Shown here piece by piece: positions 10,495 through 21,403 of a DNA stretch of 64,000 bases (position 1 is the stretch's first letter; each line of letters begins with the position of its first letter). Position numbers and translations under genes: made by a program. Source of the stretch: Antedon mediterranea (taxonomy: Eukaryota; Echinodermata; Crinoidea; Comatulida; Antedonidae); assembly GCF_964355755.1 (NCBI RefSeq), contig NC_092678.1:18388922-18452921 (forward strand). Reading direction: 5' to 3'. The notes beneath the pieces are model-generated. The model did no database searches. It saw only the letters and a program-made list of their open reading frames with translations, and was not told the DNA's origin.

Positions 10495-10820
10495 GTTGAA
10501 GAATAACTACGTACTAGGCCTAGCCTAGGCCTACTAGGGGATCTAGACAAGTGACCAAGGATCACCGGACAGCTACAACTAATACTACAATACAATAATA
10601 CTACTACAATAACTACTACTGCTACTACCTAGGCCTAGCTAGTGAGTAGTAGGTAGCTACTACTAGGCTCTAGGGCGTATGTATGATGTTAACTACTAGG
10701 TAGGCCTAGGCTAGGCCTAGAGGCCTACTAGTACTAGGCTAGGCCTAGACTTAAGTTGTAGTAGGCTAGGGCCGGGCCTGCTGCCTTAGGCTAGGCTACT
10801 ACTACTACTACTACTACTAG
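10495..10820. repeat. AGGCCTA/CTAG-rich block with (ACT)n, left arm
   Basis: Very high density of CCTAGGCCTAG-like words, ending in an ACT trinucleotide run at about 10798-10819. The mirror block is at 16450-16770, where the trinucleotide run differs slightly in length, showing that the arms have diverged. Confidence 0.85.
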
Positions 10821-10984
10821 GCAGCCCATGATGGGTACGAGTAAGCCAAAATTTTGGATATATGTTAACCAAAATTTGGGTACGAGCGTGTTGGCATGGC
10901 ATGGGTACGGGTTAACCTGTATCCTTCTAGCTAATCGTACTATGCCTAGGCCTCAAGTAAGTCTACGCTACCCAGTCCGGCTAC

Positions 10985-11080
10985 AATATGGTCTATTTTG
11001 TTTTATAGCTTTATTGATAGCTGGGTTCAAATCTGGGTTGGGACGGCTTTTTCTCATTCTAAAACAGATTTCCTTATAAT
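10985..11080 (+). mobile_element. SINE copy inside left arm
   Basis: TAGCTGGGTTCAAATCTGGG provides a B box. The following TTGGGACGGCTTTTTCTCAT and CAGATTTCC match the body of the SINE at 6851-6958. The A box is not clear. Confidence 0.5.
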
Positions 11081-11246
11081 AAAATAATATATGAATTTAT
11101 TTGTAATATTGTAATGTATACATAATATAAGTAATTGCCATTGCCTTTATTACTATTAATTATGTATTATACGGTTACCCCTTAATTATACTATAGTATA
11201 ATTTCCTTGTTATATTTTACAATATTTTCTTCCTAATTCTACAATT

Positions 11247-11489
11247 TTGTCTTTCACAGCACAAATTTATCATACTGAATCATCACACACCAAGTCTCAT
11301 AAATCTCTACTGTATTTGTCCAAGCTACTCCAGCTACATGGTATTGCCTTGAGGCTAAATTACACGGTATACTGGCACTACCATCATTCCTGGCTCGTCA
11401 ACCTGTACCACATAAGCACAGTTTCAGTTTCAGTTTATTTACCATTTCAATTTCTGAACATAAGAGATGAACAACTTATGGATGGATAA
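11247..11489 (+). other. 80-codon open frame in left palindrome arm, unassigned
   Basis: The frame has no ATG. It begins after TTTTGTCTTTCACAG, which resembles a splice acceptor. It contains FTAQIYHTESSHTKSHKSLL and no known domain. The mirror frame at 15754-16035 is identical for about 76 residues, although the DNA differs at three bases I can find there, all silent third positions. This is suggestive but too few differences to prove coding. Confidence 0.2.
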
Positions 11490-13540
11490 CCGTAAGAGCG
11501 AAGCTCGTTTACCGGTCACCCGTTAGTGCAGTGACATTACAGAAAACATAAAGACAGGACAAAGGTGCAATACTTAACAAGACATGTGAACACTTGTGTT
11601 TGCAACCCCTTGGATAAAATAATATATTTATACATGGAGTAAAGACTCCATGATTTATATAATGGAGAAAGTTAGATATTATAATATTTCTTTTTGGTCA
11701 TACAATGATAATTTTTAAATTACTTCTTAAGAAGTCATACTACTCATTCAAAATAGTGACTTACACCCTGTGGTCAAGGCTTTCTTTGCTCTTATGCTTA
11801 TTTCCTCCAACATACAGAGTACATAGGACTTTTTTTATTCACAACTGTTGAATTGTTTCCCAATACATAGTACCTATTGGTATTATATCTAAAAATACAA
11901 AGGCGGCTAACACAGATAGTTCCATATATACAGTACTCTTTTATAAATAAATGTATCTCTCCAAACTACTCCCAACTACCTAATCTAATAATAGTACTAT
12001 TAGCATACTACTATACACTTTGTAGACAAGAAATAAGTTGTATACACTAGAGGACTTATGGTAGTACAGTCGATCACTGGCCCGGTCAACATAATCTATA
12101 CCTAGATTATTACAGTAATTAAAGTACATTATTACAGAGTTTTTTTTTTTTTGCAGAAATCAAAGTTATGTGTATAGAAAGCAGTACTCGTATTAAAAAC
12201 TAAGCAGGTTTTTGAACGCAAACTGGCAGGATATTTTGAATATTTGTTGTTGTTGAAATGATGGAATCCTAACTTCAATTTCCACGAACCCTTTTATTTA
12301 AATTTATTTGAATAGACCTCCATGTAAACTCATTAAAGGCTACATGATTGTTTTATATTTTAATATGTGATAGTAGAAAATCATTGTGTATAATGAGGAC
12401 TATGAATCTGATATTTACTTGCATTCTCATCTTTTTAAATTATTATTTATAATGCCGGTAATGAGTTTAAAATTTAATTATATTGACTATTTTTTATAAT
12501 CATCATGTCCTTATAAATTCATTTATATTTCTTTTGTGTAATATAGTTCATATATTATGTATTAAGTAAATTGGTAAGGCCCTATACTGTTACTATTTAA
12601 GGAAAGTTTATATACACTATTATTTTATGCCTACCAATATTAGTATTAATTGTTTATGTAAATATTTTGTCTAATTGCCTTGATTTTTTGTATAGGCCAA
12701 TGGCATCAATGTTTTTCTCAAAGCAAATTAGCCTAATAATAATGCCACATTTAGACACATGATTCATTGATTTCTGATATTCTGTACATGTGTATGCATT
12801 ACTAAAATAGTAGTTAATATATTTCATTTATAATGTATGTATAAACATATATTCATATTTTTTTTAACATTTTTAAATTTAAAAATTATTACAATACCTA
12901 TCTACCTTTCTGATATTGTTACTATTATATAATATTCTTTGAGGCAGCAATAAAAAAAAAATTAGAACAATTAATTTGAGTTATACTGTACTATGTTAGT
13001 TCAGGAGATGAAGTGTGTGTTGGAGGTTGGTGGTGTGAGGTGTATAGTTGTCACTTTAAGACCTAAATTAGATGTTTTCTGAAGAAAAGAAGTAAGCGCA
13101 TACGCTTTCAAACAACTCCAAGAAGATTCACACAAAAATAATTACTTTCCAATAAAGTAGTATAACAGTGTATATTACAGTACATTGAATAAACTCGAGC
13201 GGAATAATAACGCACATAAAAAACATTCATTTTCTTTTCGAAAAGTGCCCTCTCTAGTTTTCTATTAATTTATTAATAATTATTATTAATTAATGAGTAA
13301 TATGAACATATTTTTAACATTCAATGCTGGAAGCTGGTTCTACTCCTAACAAAGTTTCATATCTCCAAATTTCATCAACATATTCAAAGCACTTCAATAT
13401 TAAATATCACATTTAACATAAAAATTCGGGTTTTGGATAGAATTTTGCTTAAAAACATATACAAAAAACATCGATAAAAAATACTTTTCGTATTCAAAAA
13501 CATTTGATACTTGGTATAAATGTTCACTATAGGTTGCTCT

Positions 13541-13721
13541 ATTCACAGAAAAAAATTGCATTCATGGACGTTTTTTGTTGGTTGTTTTTTCAAAATAGTT
13601 ATTAGCTTGAAAAAAATGAGTTGGAATTATATGGTCTTTCATAAGTGTACATTTTGTAAAAACGTAAATTTAAAAAATCAGTGATATGGCTTGATAGTTA
13701 TTTTTTGTTTGCAATATGGAT
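13541..13721. other. Unique spacer between palindrome arms
   Basis: About 180 bp of AT-rich sequence where the two arms stop matching. It is the only non-duplicated part of the element and has no open frame of note. Confidence 0.8.
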
Positions 13722-15753
13722 GGAGCAACCTATATTGAACAATTATACCAAGTATCAAATGTTTTTGAATACGAAAAGTATTTTTTATCGATGTTTTTTG
13801 TATGTGTTTTTAAGCAAAATTATATCCAAAACCTGAATTTGTAATGTTAAATGTAATTTATTTAAGTGCTTTGAATACGTTGATGAAATTTGGAGATATG
13901 AAACTTTGTTAGGAGTAGATACAGTTTCCAGCATTAAATTTTAAGAATATGTTCATATTACTCATTAATTGATAATAATTATTAATAAATTAATAGAAAA
14001 CTAGAGAGGGCACTTTTCGACCAGAAAATGAATGTTTTTTTATGTGTGTTATTATTCCGCTCGAGTTTATTCAATGTACTGTAATATACACTGTTATACT
14101 ATTTTATTGGAAAGTAATTATTTTTGTGTGAATCTTCTTGGAGTTGTTTGAAAGCGTATCCGCTTACTTCTTTTCTTCAGAAAACATCTAATTTAGGTCT
14201 TAAAGTGACAACTATACACCTCACACCACCAACCTTCAACACACTAGTTTCTGCCCACACACACTTCATCTCCTGAACTAACATAGTACAGTATAAGTCA
14301 AATAAATTTTTTAATTTTTTTTTATTGCTGCCTCAAAAAATATTATATAATAGTAACAATATCAGAAAGGTAGATAGGTATTGTAATAATTTTTAAATTT
14401 AAAAATGTTAAAAAAAATATGAATATATGTTTATATGCCTACATACATTATAAATGAAATATATTAACTACTATTTTAGTAATGCATACACAAGTACAGA
14501 ATATCAGAAATCAATGAATCATGTGTCTAAATGTGGCATTATTAGGCTAATTTGCTTTGAGAAAAACATTGATGCCATTGGCCTATACAAAAATCAAGGC
14601 AATTAGACAAAATATTTACATAAACAATTAATACTAATATTGGTAGGCATAAAATAATAGTGTATATAAACTTTCCTTAAATAATAACAGTATAGGGCCT
14701 TACCAATTTATTTAATACATAATATATGAACTATATTACACAAAAAAAGTATAAATGAATTTATAAGGACATGATGATTTATCAAAAATAGTCAATATAA
14801 TTAAATTTTAAACTCATTACCGGCATTTAAAAACAATATTTTAAAAAGATAAGAATGCAAGTAAATATCAGATTCATAGTCCTCATTATACACAATGATT
14901 TCCTACTATCACATATTAAACTATAAAACAATCATGTAGCCTTTAATTACTTTACATGGAGGTCTATTCAAATATTTAAATAAAAGGGTCATAATATGTC
15001 TTCGTCTCCAGTTCGTGGAAATTGAAGTTAGGATTCCATCATTTCAACAACAAAAAATATTCAAAATATCCTGCCAGTTTGCATTCAAGACCTGCAACCT
15101 GCTTAGTTTTTAATACGAGTACTGCTTTCTATACACATAACAAAAAAAAACAAAACTCTGTAATAATGTACTTTAATTACTGTAATATTAATCTAGGTAT
15201 AGATTATGTTGACCGGGCCAGTGAGAGTGCGATCGACTGTACTACCATAAGTCCTGTAGGTGTATACAACTTATTTCTTGTCTACAAAGTGTATAGTAGT
15301 ATGCTAATAGTACTATTATTAGATTAGGTAGTTGGGAGTAGTTTGGAGAGATACATCTATCTATAAAAGAGTACTGTATATATGGAACTATCTGTGTTAG
15401 TCGCCTTTGTATTTTTAGATATAATACCAATAGGTACTATGTATTGGGAAACAATTCAACAGTTATGAATAAAAAAAGTCCTATGTACTCTGTATGTTGG
15501 AGGAAATAAGCATAAGAGCAAATAAAGCCTTGACCACAGGGTGTAAGTCACTATTTTGAATCAGTAGTATGACTTCTTAAGAAGTAATTAAAAAAATATC
15601 ATTGTATGATCAAAAAGAAATATTATAATATCTAACTTTCTCCTTTATATAAATATATTATTTTATCCAAGGGGTTGCAAACACAAGTGTTCACATGTCT
15701 TGTTAAGTATTGCACCTTTGTCCTGTCTTTATGTTTTCTGTAATGTCACTGCA

Positions 15754-16035
15754 CTAACGGGTGACCGGTAAACGAGCTTCGCTCTTACGGTTATCCATCC
15801 ATATAAGTTGTTCATCTCTTATGTTCAGAAATTGAAATGGTAAATAAACTGAAACTGAAACTGTGCTTATGTGGTACAGGTTGACGAGCCAGGAATGATG
15901 GTAGTGCCAATATACGGTGTAGTTTAGCCTCAAGGCAATACCATGTAGCTGGAGTAGCTTGGACAAATACAGTAGAGATTTATGAGACTTGGTGTGTGAT
16001 GATTCAGTATGATAAATTTGTGCTGTGAAAGACAA
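15754..16035 (-). other. Mirror open frame in right palindrome arm, unassigned
   Basis: This is the counterpart of 11247-11489. A 4-bp indel near the end (ATAT between CTT and GGATGG) changes the C-terminus. No domain is recognised. Confidence 0.2.
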
Positions 16036-16199
16036 AATTGTAGAATTAGGAAGAAAATATTGTAAAATATAACAAGGAAATTATACTATAGTATAATTAA
16101 GGGGTAACAGTATAATACATAATTAATAGTAATAAAGGCAATGGCAATTACTTATATTATGTATACATTACAATATTACAAATAAATTCATATATTATT

Positions 16200-16285
16200 T
16201 TATTATAAGGAAATCTGTTTTAGAATGAGAAAAAGCCGTCCCAACACAGATTTGAACCCAGCTATCAATAAAGCTATAAAACAAA
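16200..16285 (-). mobile_element. SINE copy inside right arm
   Basis: Inverted counterpart of 10985-11080. The B box reads as GATTTGAACCC on the plus strand. It was carried by the palindrome, so it inserted before the arms were duplicated. Confidence 0.5.
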
Positions 16286-17234
16286 ATAGACCATATTGTA
16301 GCCGGACTGGGTAGCGTAGACTTACTTGAGGCCAAGGCATAGTACGATTAGCTAGATTAGAAGGATACAGGTCAACCCGTACCCATGCCATGCCAACACA
16401 CTCGTACCCAAATTTTGGTTTACATATATCCAGAATTTTGGCTTACTCGTACCCATCATGGGCTGCCTAGTAGTAGTAGTAGTAGTAGCCTAGCCTAAGG
16501 CAGCAGGCCCGGCCCTAGCCTACTACAACTTAAGTCTAGGCCTAGCCTAGTAGGCCTCTAGGCCTAGCCTAGATAGGCCCTAGTAGTTAACATCATACAT
16601 ACGCCCAGTAGTAGCTACCTACTACTCACTAGCTAGGCCTAGGTAGTAGCAGTAGTAGTTATTGTAGTAGTATTATTGTATTGTAGTATTAGTTGTAGCT
16701 GTCCGGTGATCCTTGGTCACTTGTCTAGATCCCCTAGTAGGCCTAGGCTAGGCCTAGTACGTAGTTATTCTTCAACAGTCACACAATTCAGATTCTGCCG
16801 GCCGCTGATTGCTAGTGAACAGGGGGAGGGAGAGAAAGAGTTAGAAGAACTGAAATAAGCCGTGACGTATAATAAACATCATACAAAATAATAATATAAC
16901 TAACGAATCCGTATAATATAATAATGTTGTATGTTATAAAGTAAAGTAAATGCGTTTAATATAATACAATTATATTATAATATAATGTATTTTATTACTA
17001 ATATAATATTAAATGTTCATAATATAATGCTAAAACCAAATAATATAATACAAAAAGTCAATAATTTGTTACATTTTTCACATAATATATTAGAAATAGA
17101 TATAATATAATGCTAAAACCAAGTAATATAATGCAAAACGTATAATTCATTACAATACAATATATAATATAATAGAAAATGATATAATAATATAATATTT
17201 TGAATACTTCAGACAGCTGAGGCTTGCCATAGTG

Positions 17235-17790
17235 GCCACCTCAATCTTCTTTCCCTTCCTTTTAACCTTTCTTCTCTTATTTTATCTTTTTTTTCTTTAC
17301 CTTTTCTTTTTTTACATTTTCTTATGTTGATATAAAGTTTCCGGTACACCATGTACGTTACTTTTGATATTCTTTTCGCCAGTATAATACTTTTTCTTCT
17401 TTATTTACTTTTTTTCTAATTTCTTTTCCTTTCTTATTTTTTCTTATATTTCTAAGTTTTTTTTTTTTTTTGTGGTTTATTTTCTTCTTTTTCTCACCTT
17501 TGTTTATTTGTTATTTGATTTTGATTCTTCATATTGGATTCTTGTTATTATTATTTTCCATTAGGGTTTTCTTATTTCCAATTAGGCCTATGATCATTAT
17601 TTGTTTTAACTTTATCTTTTTCTTTGTTTTTTGTTTTCTTTTTATAGTGTTTTTCCTTCATATTCAATTCTTTTTTTTAATAAATAGGCCTAGTTACTTT
17701 TTTATTTATTTTTCGGGTTTTTTGTTTATTATTATTTCACTATCAACGTTTTTTTTGTTTTCTTCCCCAATTCTTTAATTAAATATCTAT
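17235..17790 (+). repeat. Polypyrimidine tract
   Basis: More than 500 bp in which the plus strand is overwhelmingly T and C (runs of TTCTTTTTC and similar), abutting the palindrome end. The 102-codon frame in it (17470-17778) is Phe/Leu/Ile-rich because of base composition only. Confidence 0.85.
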
Positions 17791-19344
17791 TGAGATCAAT
17801 TGGATTCATACTTATCTTTCCAATTCGGTATTATAGGCCTACTACAGTTACCTACTATAAACTAAATAGTAATAAAGTTTGTCAAAGAATTCTGTTTACA
17901 AATTATTATATAAATAGGTACAATTGTATCCTTGTAATAAATTAATAAGTACAAAAAGTATAGAAAAGATTATGAAGCAGCTGTAAATTCACTATAATAT
18001 TTATTTCAATACAACACAACATAAAATAACAATAAACTGAGAATTGAAGCTACATTAATTATAGCAATAAATGTAAAATACACGTGTGAAGGTAAAAACC
18101 ATTTACTGTGATTAAAAAAAACACTTCAACTTTTCCGGATATACCAATCGGATATTTAATAAGTTTTATTGCTTCCCGAGGAAGTAATAGATAAGCAGTC
18201 AATTTAATATGGTTACAATTAATAATGTTATAGGTTGTATTTAATTAACTAAGACAGTACCGGTATTGAAAGTAATCAAGATCTTCCAGTAAGAAACCTT
18301 TTTTGACAATAAAGGAATAAACAAAACGTTCGTTCCTTTTCTGCTGCTTTTATTGTCCGATCTTTTAATTGTTTATTTTTTTTTTATAAAAGATAGATAG
18401 AAATGCCGCTATGCGAACGGATTTTTGTAACAAGTAAATTTACTCTTCGGTATTGTGCTAACTTCTGGAAATCGGTATTGTTCACTTTTGGAAATCGAAA
18501 ATTACTCCAAAAAAAGTTGAAGTCATTAATAAACCTTTATAAGGTTAAAAGCAAATTTGTTAAAATTTTGCGATGAACCATTTACATCATTAAAAGTAAA
18601 ATCCTGTTGACACATTATCTAGGTGGGCCAAACAAAAATAACGATTTAACGATTAAACGACTTTTAAATGTTAAAAAAATGTAAAATAAATAGAAATGGA
18701 AACAACTAAAAATATTTTTAACCGGTTTCTTTTGTTCTTTTAGCTATTCAACTTTTTATTTCATTTATTTGTTCATTTCTTGTTCTTTTTCTTTTTTCAT
18801 TTTGATTTGATTTTTCTTTTACTTTTTCTATTCATCATACTTTTTCTTTCTTTTCTATGTTCTTTTTTGTTCTATTAATAGTCATACTTTGTGCCTTCTT
18901 TTCTTTACTTCAATTTAAAGATTCTGAAAATGGTTTATTGTTTTTGTATAAATTGCAATTTCTTTACTTTTGTATTCAGTCGTTTTGCTTTTAACAGATG
19001 CAATATTGCCCATGGGCGTGTCCCATGAGTTTAATCGGGTAGGATGAACATAATCCCTATCAATCATCACCTTGTTATGTAACATTGATCAACCTATCCA
19101 TTATATATTTCGTTTATTATACAATATTCTGACCCATTATCATTGCGTGACTGTGTTTCTGTTCGATTACTTCTTATCACTATCATCTATATTAATGATG
19201 AACAGTAATTTACACATTTTTCTTCAGGGAATAGGCAAAATAAAATACTACTATTTTAACGGCGACGGAATTTTCATATTTCATTTATCGTCTAACTTGA
19301 TGATGATGCTTTTTCAACTTTTCCTCCCAATTTTACATATTATC
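17791..19344. other. Intergenic, AT-rich, no gene seen
   Basis: Includes a second T-rich tract at about 18720-18905. Open frames here are composition-driven and show no domains. Confidence 0.5.
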
Positions 19345-19560
19345 CCATGTTTTGAAATCATAAACCAGTAAAGATCCCAGGTTTTAGATTCTTTTTTTTT
19401 ATTTTTATATTTTACTTATTTCCAGTATTCATAAAACAATAACTAGATTCATAAATCAGTAAAGATCACAAGTTTCAGATTCATAAACCAGTAAAGGTCC
19501 CATGTTTTAGATTCATAAACCAGTAAAGGTCTTATGTTTTCGATTCATAAATCAGTCAAT
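19345..19560 (+). repeat. Minisatellite, about 32-bp unit, five copies
   Basis: AGATTCATAAACCAGTAAAG followed by GTCCCATGTTTT repeats with substitutions. The first copies are separated by a T-rich insertion. Confidence 0.85.
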
Positions 19561-21115
19561 CTGTTACTGGTTCTTTACCACTACCTCTACTCTCAACACT
19601 AAATGTCTTCATAACCTAACCTTACATGATACCACATGTTATAAAAATGATATGCTGTTATTACCAAATATTCCTATGATACTGGGCAAATAGTGTAGTA
19701 ACTATGTGGAGATATAGCACGAAGAATCCAGTATTCTTTAGTACCATAATATGACAAAAATACCAAACTTTTTTTCAAAATAAATGCGTAATACGACGAA
19801 ATGTCCCTCTTAATTGAAAAAAAACCACTAATAATTAATAATTGCAGAATAGTTCTGAATGAACAATATCATACGCTTGGATGTCTAATAACTGCTGTGG
19901 GATTTGCCTTGTGAGTTTAATGAACAGTCAGTGTTGCAGAATTCAAGGATTTTTACATGGGGTTCTTTTTTTCCACATAAAGTGCAAGCGTACCAATTGA
20001 AGAAAAGATAGATTTTAGTCTAGTCTAGTAGATGGAAATAATTGGCCTTATTTATTTATTTTTTATTTAAACCTTGTCTGTCTATATTTGTCTGAAATTG
20101 AATATATATCCAATATGTTATCAGTGTTACCATGCAATTCATATTTTTATTTTATATGGAAGAAGATGTATTTTGTAACCAAACCATGGAAACAACTCTT
20201 AAGTTATTTAAAAAATGTGAAATAAGTCCAAATACTTAATTAACAGTAGGCCCTATTCATTTATTGTTTAAATTATTTTTTTTTATTATATTGCAATCTG
20301 TGTTTTAATGAATTACTAATTTACAAGCACGAACAAATAATTTTCCAAGATAAATGGATATTGTATCTTTAAAATTATGTGTTGTGGAAATAAGAGCATT
20401 TGATAGAATAGCGACAATATAGGCACATTATTCAAACATAGTAAACAGTACTATATAACACGTTTCCGATATGTATAATTAACTATAGGCCGATAAAATA
20501 GTTAATAACGTTGATATGCATATGCTTGTCACGTGCAGACTAGAGAACGTTAAGTATTATAGTCCATAGAAAAATATATAACAAAAATTGATCGATCGGT
20601 AGAATATAAAAGATTGATTGTATATGCTTTACTGTGTTATTGAAGACCTATGGCACACATTATTCCGATGGGTATTTAATAATATTACTCTTGTGAAATC
20701 ATTTTGTTTTACAGCTCTGCCCGGAGCACTGTAATCCATTATTATTGTAAGAGAATTTTATTTTCTTGGATGTCGTTAACTTGTAAGTCTTCAGACAGTC
20801 ATCAAGTCAGCGATATGCTGGTCCGGAGGGGTTAGAGTAAATTATTATGTAAGTAGTTAGTGTAATGACATACATATTGATTTCACTCGATGGCCATCTT
20901 GTATATGTGACGTGAAGATGTAAACAATGTACATTAAATAAGAGAAGAATTATTATTAACTGGATACAGTTCCGGATGCTATCAATTTGCTATTAAAAAG
21001 TAGAGTAGGGTCGTCGCTATAGTTGTGCTTCATAAAAGCAATAAAAAGTACAGTGTTAATGTAGCTAACGGTTTAAAAAGTGTGTGTTAAATTATAATTT
21101 ATCATTTCCTCGAGT
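19561..21115. other. Intergenic, no gene seen
   Basis: No supported exon, RNA gene or bounded element. Confidence 0.45.
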
Positions 21116-21403
21116 GTGACAACCAAGCGGGTGGTTATATTGGCGCGGTCAGGATGCAATTCTTCTTTTGGTTGGAGCATTGTGCTCATGACGTACATGG
21201 AAATGAAGGAGTGGATTGGAGTGGAGTACACGAGGTCTTTCGGTTGCCCCATGCAGCTTTATATGGCCTACTTTTTGGAATTTGATTTAGGCGAACAATT
21301 TACTGTAGTGGGGAGTACGAGAGTGGGGTGGAGCCGAATATCCATGATAGCCACCACACGTTCTAATCATGTGATATCCTACTACCTTAATCTACTATTC
21401 TAA
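21116..21403 (+). other. Unassigned 95-codon open frame
   Basis: The sequence has more G and less A/T than its neighbours and an unbroken frame containing VVILARSGCNSSFGWSIVL and MTYMEMKEWIGVEYTRSFG. An overlapping frame reads WLEHCAHDVHGNEGVDWSG. Neither matches a family I recognise. It starts from a non-ATG codon, so if real it is an internal exon or an element remnant. Confidence 0.2.

Larger units (their letters stand above)
10039..17231. mobile_element. Giant foldback-type element: 7.2-kb palindrome
   Basis: The left arm (10039 to about 13540) and right arm (about 13722-17231) are reverse complements over about 3.5 kb, with scattered substitutions and small indels, and a unique spacer of about 180 bp. 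The outer ends TATGGCAAGCCTCAGCTG and CAGCTGAGGCTTGCCATA match exactly. GTGGCC (AGTGGCC if ends are shared) directly flanks both sides, consistent with a 6-7-bp target duplication. Each arm holds, from outside in, ATT/ATA-rich subterminal repeats, a CTAG/AGGCCTA-rich block with an ACT run, a SINE copy, an 80-codon open frame and AT-rich DNA. No transposase is visible. Arm divergence, exact termini and flanking repeats argue against an assembly foldback. Superfamily is unknown. Confidence 0.93.

Noticed and set aside
10413-10595. 60-codon frame, mirrored at 16676-16858
   Set aside because: It lies in the CTAG-rich repeat block of the palindrome, uses low-complexity sequence and has no domain.
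10039-17231. Assembly or sequencing foldback artefact
   Set aside because: Arms differ by substitutions and indels, a unique spacer is present, and termini are flanked by a short direct repeat, which an artefact would not produce. Long-read confirmation is still desirable.
17470-17778. 102-codon frame resembling a membrane protein
   Set aside because: The Phe/Leu/Ile richness follows directly from the T-rich low-complexity DNA. There is no start context or conserved motif.
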